Shown: positions 63,222 to 64,000 of the stretch, one piece after another
How the letters are laid out: each line of letters opens with the position of its first letter
How positions within the stretch are numbered: position 1 is the stretch's first letter
NCBI GenBank assembly: GCA_017983495.1
Contig: JAGOBH010000004.1
Coordinates: forward strand, 186,001-250,000
Direction: 5' to 3'
Origin: Pyrinomonadaceae bacterium
GTDB lineage: Bacteria > Acidobacteriota > Blastocatellia > Pyrinomonadales > Pyrinomonadaceae
DNA: 64,000 nt
The notes under the pieces: model-generated
Seen by the model: the letters and a program-made list of their open reading frames with translations, nothing else
Database searches by the model: none
Told to the model about the DNA's origin: nothing
Made by a program: the position numbers and the translations under genes

Positions 63222-63944
63222 GTGATCAACAAAAAAGAACTTATATCAGGGATCCACAATTACTGCGACCGCTGGTGTGAACGGTGTGAGTTTACTGAGC
63301 GCTGTGTTGTTTTCGTGGCTGAATCAAGGCACGATTTAGAACACTCCGACGATCCGATCAGGGACGGCGTAAGAGCTGTAGCAATCGCTCTTGCCGACGC
63401 AAAGCGAATGCTGCTTGAAAAGGCGGAGGAAATGGGTGTCGACCTCGAATCCATGATCGGCGACCCTGAATTGGCCGACAATATAGAGCGGCGTCGAGCC
63501 GCCGCCGATGACAATGATGTAGTAAGACTGGCCAAGAGTTATGCACTTGAAGCTAGGAGTGTTTTGAAAACTAGTCTCGAATGGAACAGGGGCGAGAATG
63601 ATCCAATTGCTGCCGAAATGCTCGAGATCCTTGACTGGTATGTGTTTTTTATCGCAGCGAAGGTTCATCGCGGATACCACGGCATCGCCAATCTCGATGG
63701 TACCGAGGAAATCGAGGAGTTGCTCGACAGCCAAAGCGACGCCAACGGTTCGATCAAAGTTGGGCTGATCGCGATCGAGCGGTCGATCTTGGCCTGGACG
63801 TATCTGCTTTCGACAGACAACATTAACGTCGTGCGTCCGCAGATCGAGCGGCTCGAGAAAATTCGGTCGCTAATAGAAACAAAATTCCCAACAGCGCGCG
63901 ATTTCGTGCGACCTGGATTCGATGAGATCGAAACGGTAATGTAG
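63222..63944 (+). CDS. protein of unknown function with an N-terminal Cys cluster
   Basis: It starts at GTG 63222, the base after the stop of the previous gene, and has 240 residues. The N-terminus holds C15-x3-C19-x2-C22-x5-C28 (YCDRWCERCEFTERC), which could bind zinc or an Fe-S cluster. The rest is helical and acidic, with a mid-domain LEWNRGENDPIAAEMLEILDWY (shortened to ENDPIAAEMLEILDWY) and a C-terminal helix. No family is recognised. Abutting genes show it is part of the same operon. Confidence 0.65.
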   Translation: MINKKELISGIHNYCDRWCERCEFTERCVVFVAESRHDLEHSDDPIRDGVRAVAIALADAKRMLLEKAEEMGVDLESMIGDPELADNIERRRAAADDNDVVRLAKSYALEARSVLKTSLEWNRGENDPIAAEMLEILDWYVFFIAAKVHRGYHGIANLDGTEEIEELLDSQSDANGSIKVGLIAIERSILAWTYLLSTDNINVVRPQIERLEKIRSLIETKFPTARDFVRPGFDEIETVM

Positions 63945-63946
63945 TC

Positions 63947-64000
63947 CTACGGATGTGTCATATCTTCGGCGATGACCAGTTCGTCGAACCGCTCGGCCGA
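63947..64000 (-). CDS. possible 3' end of a minus-strand gene (partial)
   Basis: Reading inwards from the right edge on the minus strand, an open frame of 17 codons (SAERFDELVIAEDMTHP) ends at TAG 63947-63949, three bases from the convergent gene at 63944. The spacing and codon choice (GCC GAG, GAC GAA CTG GTC) look like a real gene end, but the stretch is too short to identify. Confidence 0.4.
   Translation of the reverse strand, partial: SAERFDELVIAEDMTHP

Overview
The window looks like chromosomal DNA from a Gram-negative, heterotrophic bacterium. The best guess is an acidobacterium of the Blastocatellia/Pyrinomonadales type. This rests on moderate GC, many secreted proteases and six-unit FG-GAP/VCBS-type tails, short REP-like palindromes (one translated in frame as SEPPALAGG), and a type VI secretion system (T6SS) carrying FHA-domain proteins. 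The assignment is inference; no rRNA or tRNA gene was seen.

Positions 1-32 kb hold a mosaic of short operons. They include an RRM RNA-binding protein, a patatin-like lipase, a subtilase with an added zinc-ribbon-like N-terminus, a UvrD/PcrA helicase carrying a REP palindrome inside its reading frame, a cytochrome c, YbaB-RecR, a PyrE-like phosphoribosyltransferase, a NUDIX hydrolase, a GNAT-TyrS-phosphoesterase-PgsA operon, ProC, an S9 peptidase and an M4 thermolysin-like protease. Three large secreted proteins (4143, 15249 and 21501) have different N-termini but the same six-unit C-terminal module. Two copies of a 460 bp non-coding repeat lie in opposite orientation at 7.4-7.8 and 30.4-30.9 kb. 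Each holds a REPIN-like unit and a long hairpin. A three-palindrome array with about 55 bp spacing lies beside the second copy.

From 32 kb to the end is essentially one strand. A cysteine synthase/CBS gene is followed by a small membrane protein and three tandem FHA-transmembrane-lytic transglycosylase paralogs. Only the middle one keeps a recognisable catalytic glutamate. A YkgJ-type cysteine-cluster protein follows, then a nearly complete T6SS: tssK, tssL, tssM, tagJ, tssA, tssB, tssC, hcp, tssE, tssF, tssG, clpV, a caspase/CHAT-like protein, vgrG. No tssJ lipoprotein was found. The hcp gene sits between two strong hairpins.

Downstream of vgrG is a cargo module: DUF4123 chaperone, PAAR protein with an Ala-rich insert, a protein built of two copies of a T6SS-linked domain, a putative HEVGH metallopeptidase effector, an exported helical-repeat protein that may be its immunity partner, and a Cys-cluster protein. 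The most novel parts are the FHA-transglycosylase trio, the caspase-like gene coupled to clpV, the metallopeptidase cargo cassette, and the REP family that has entered a helicase coding sequence.
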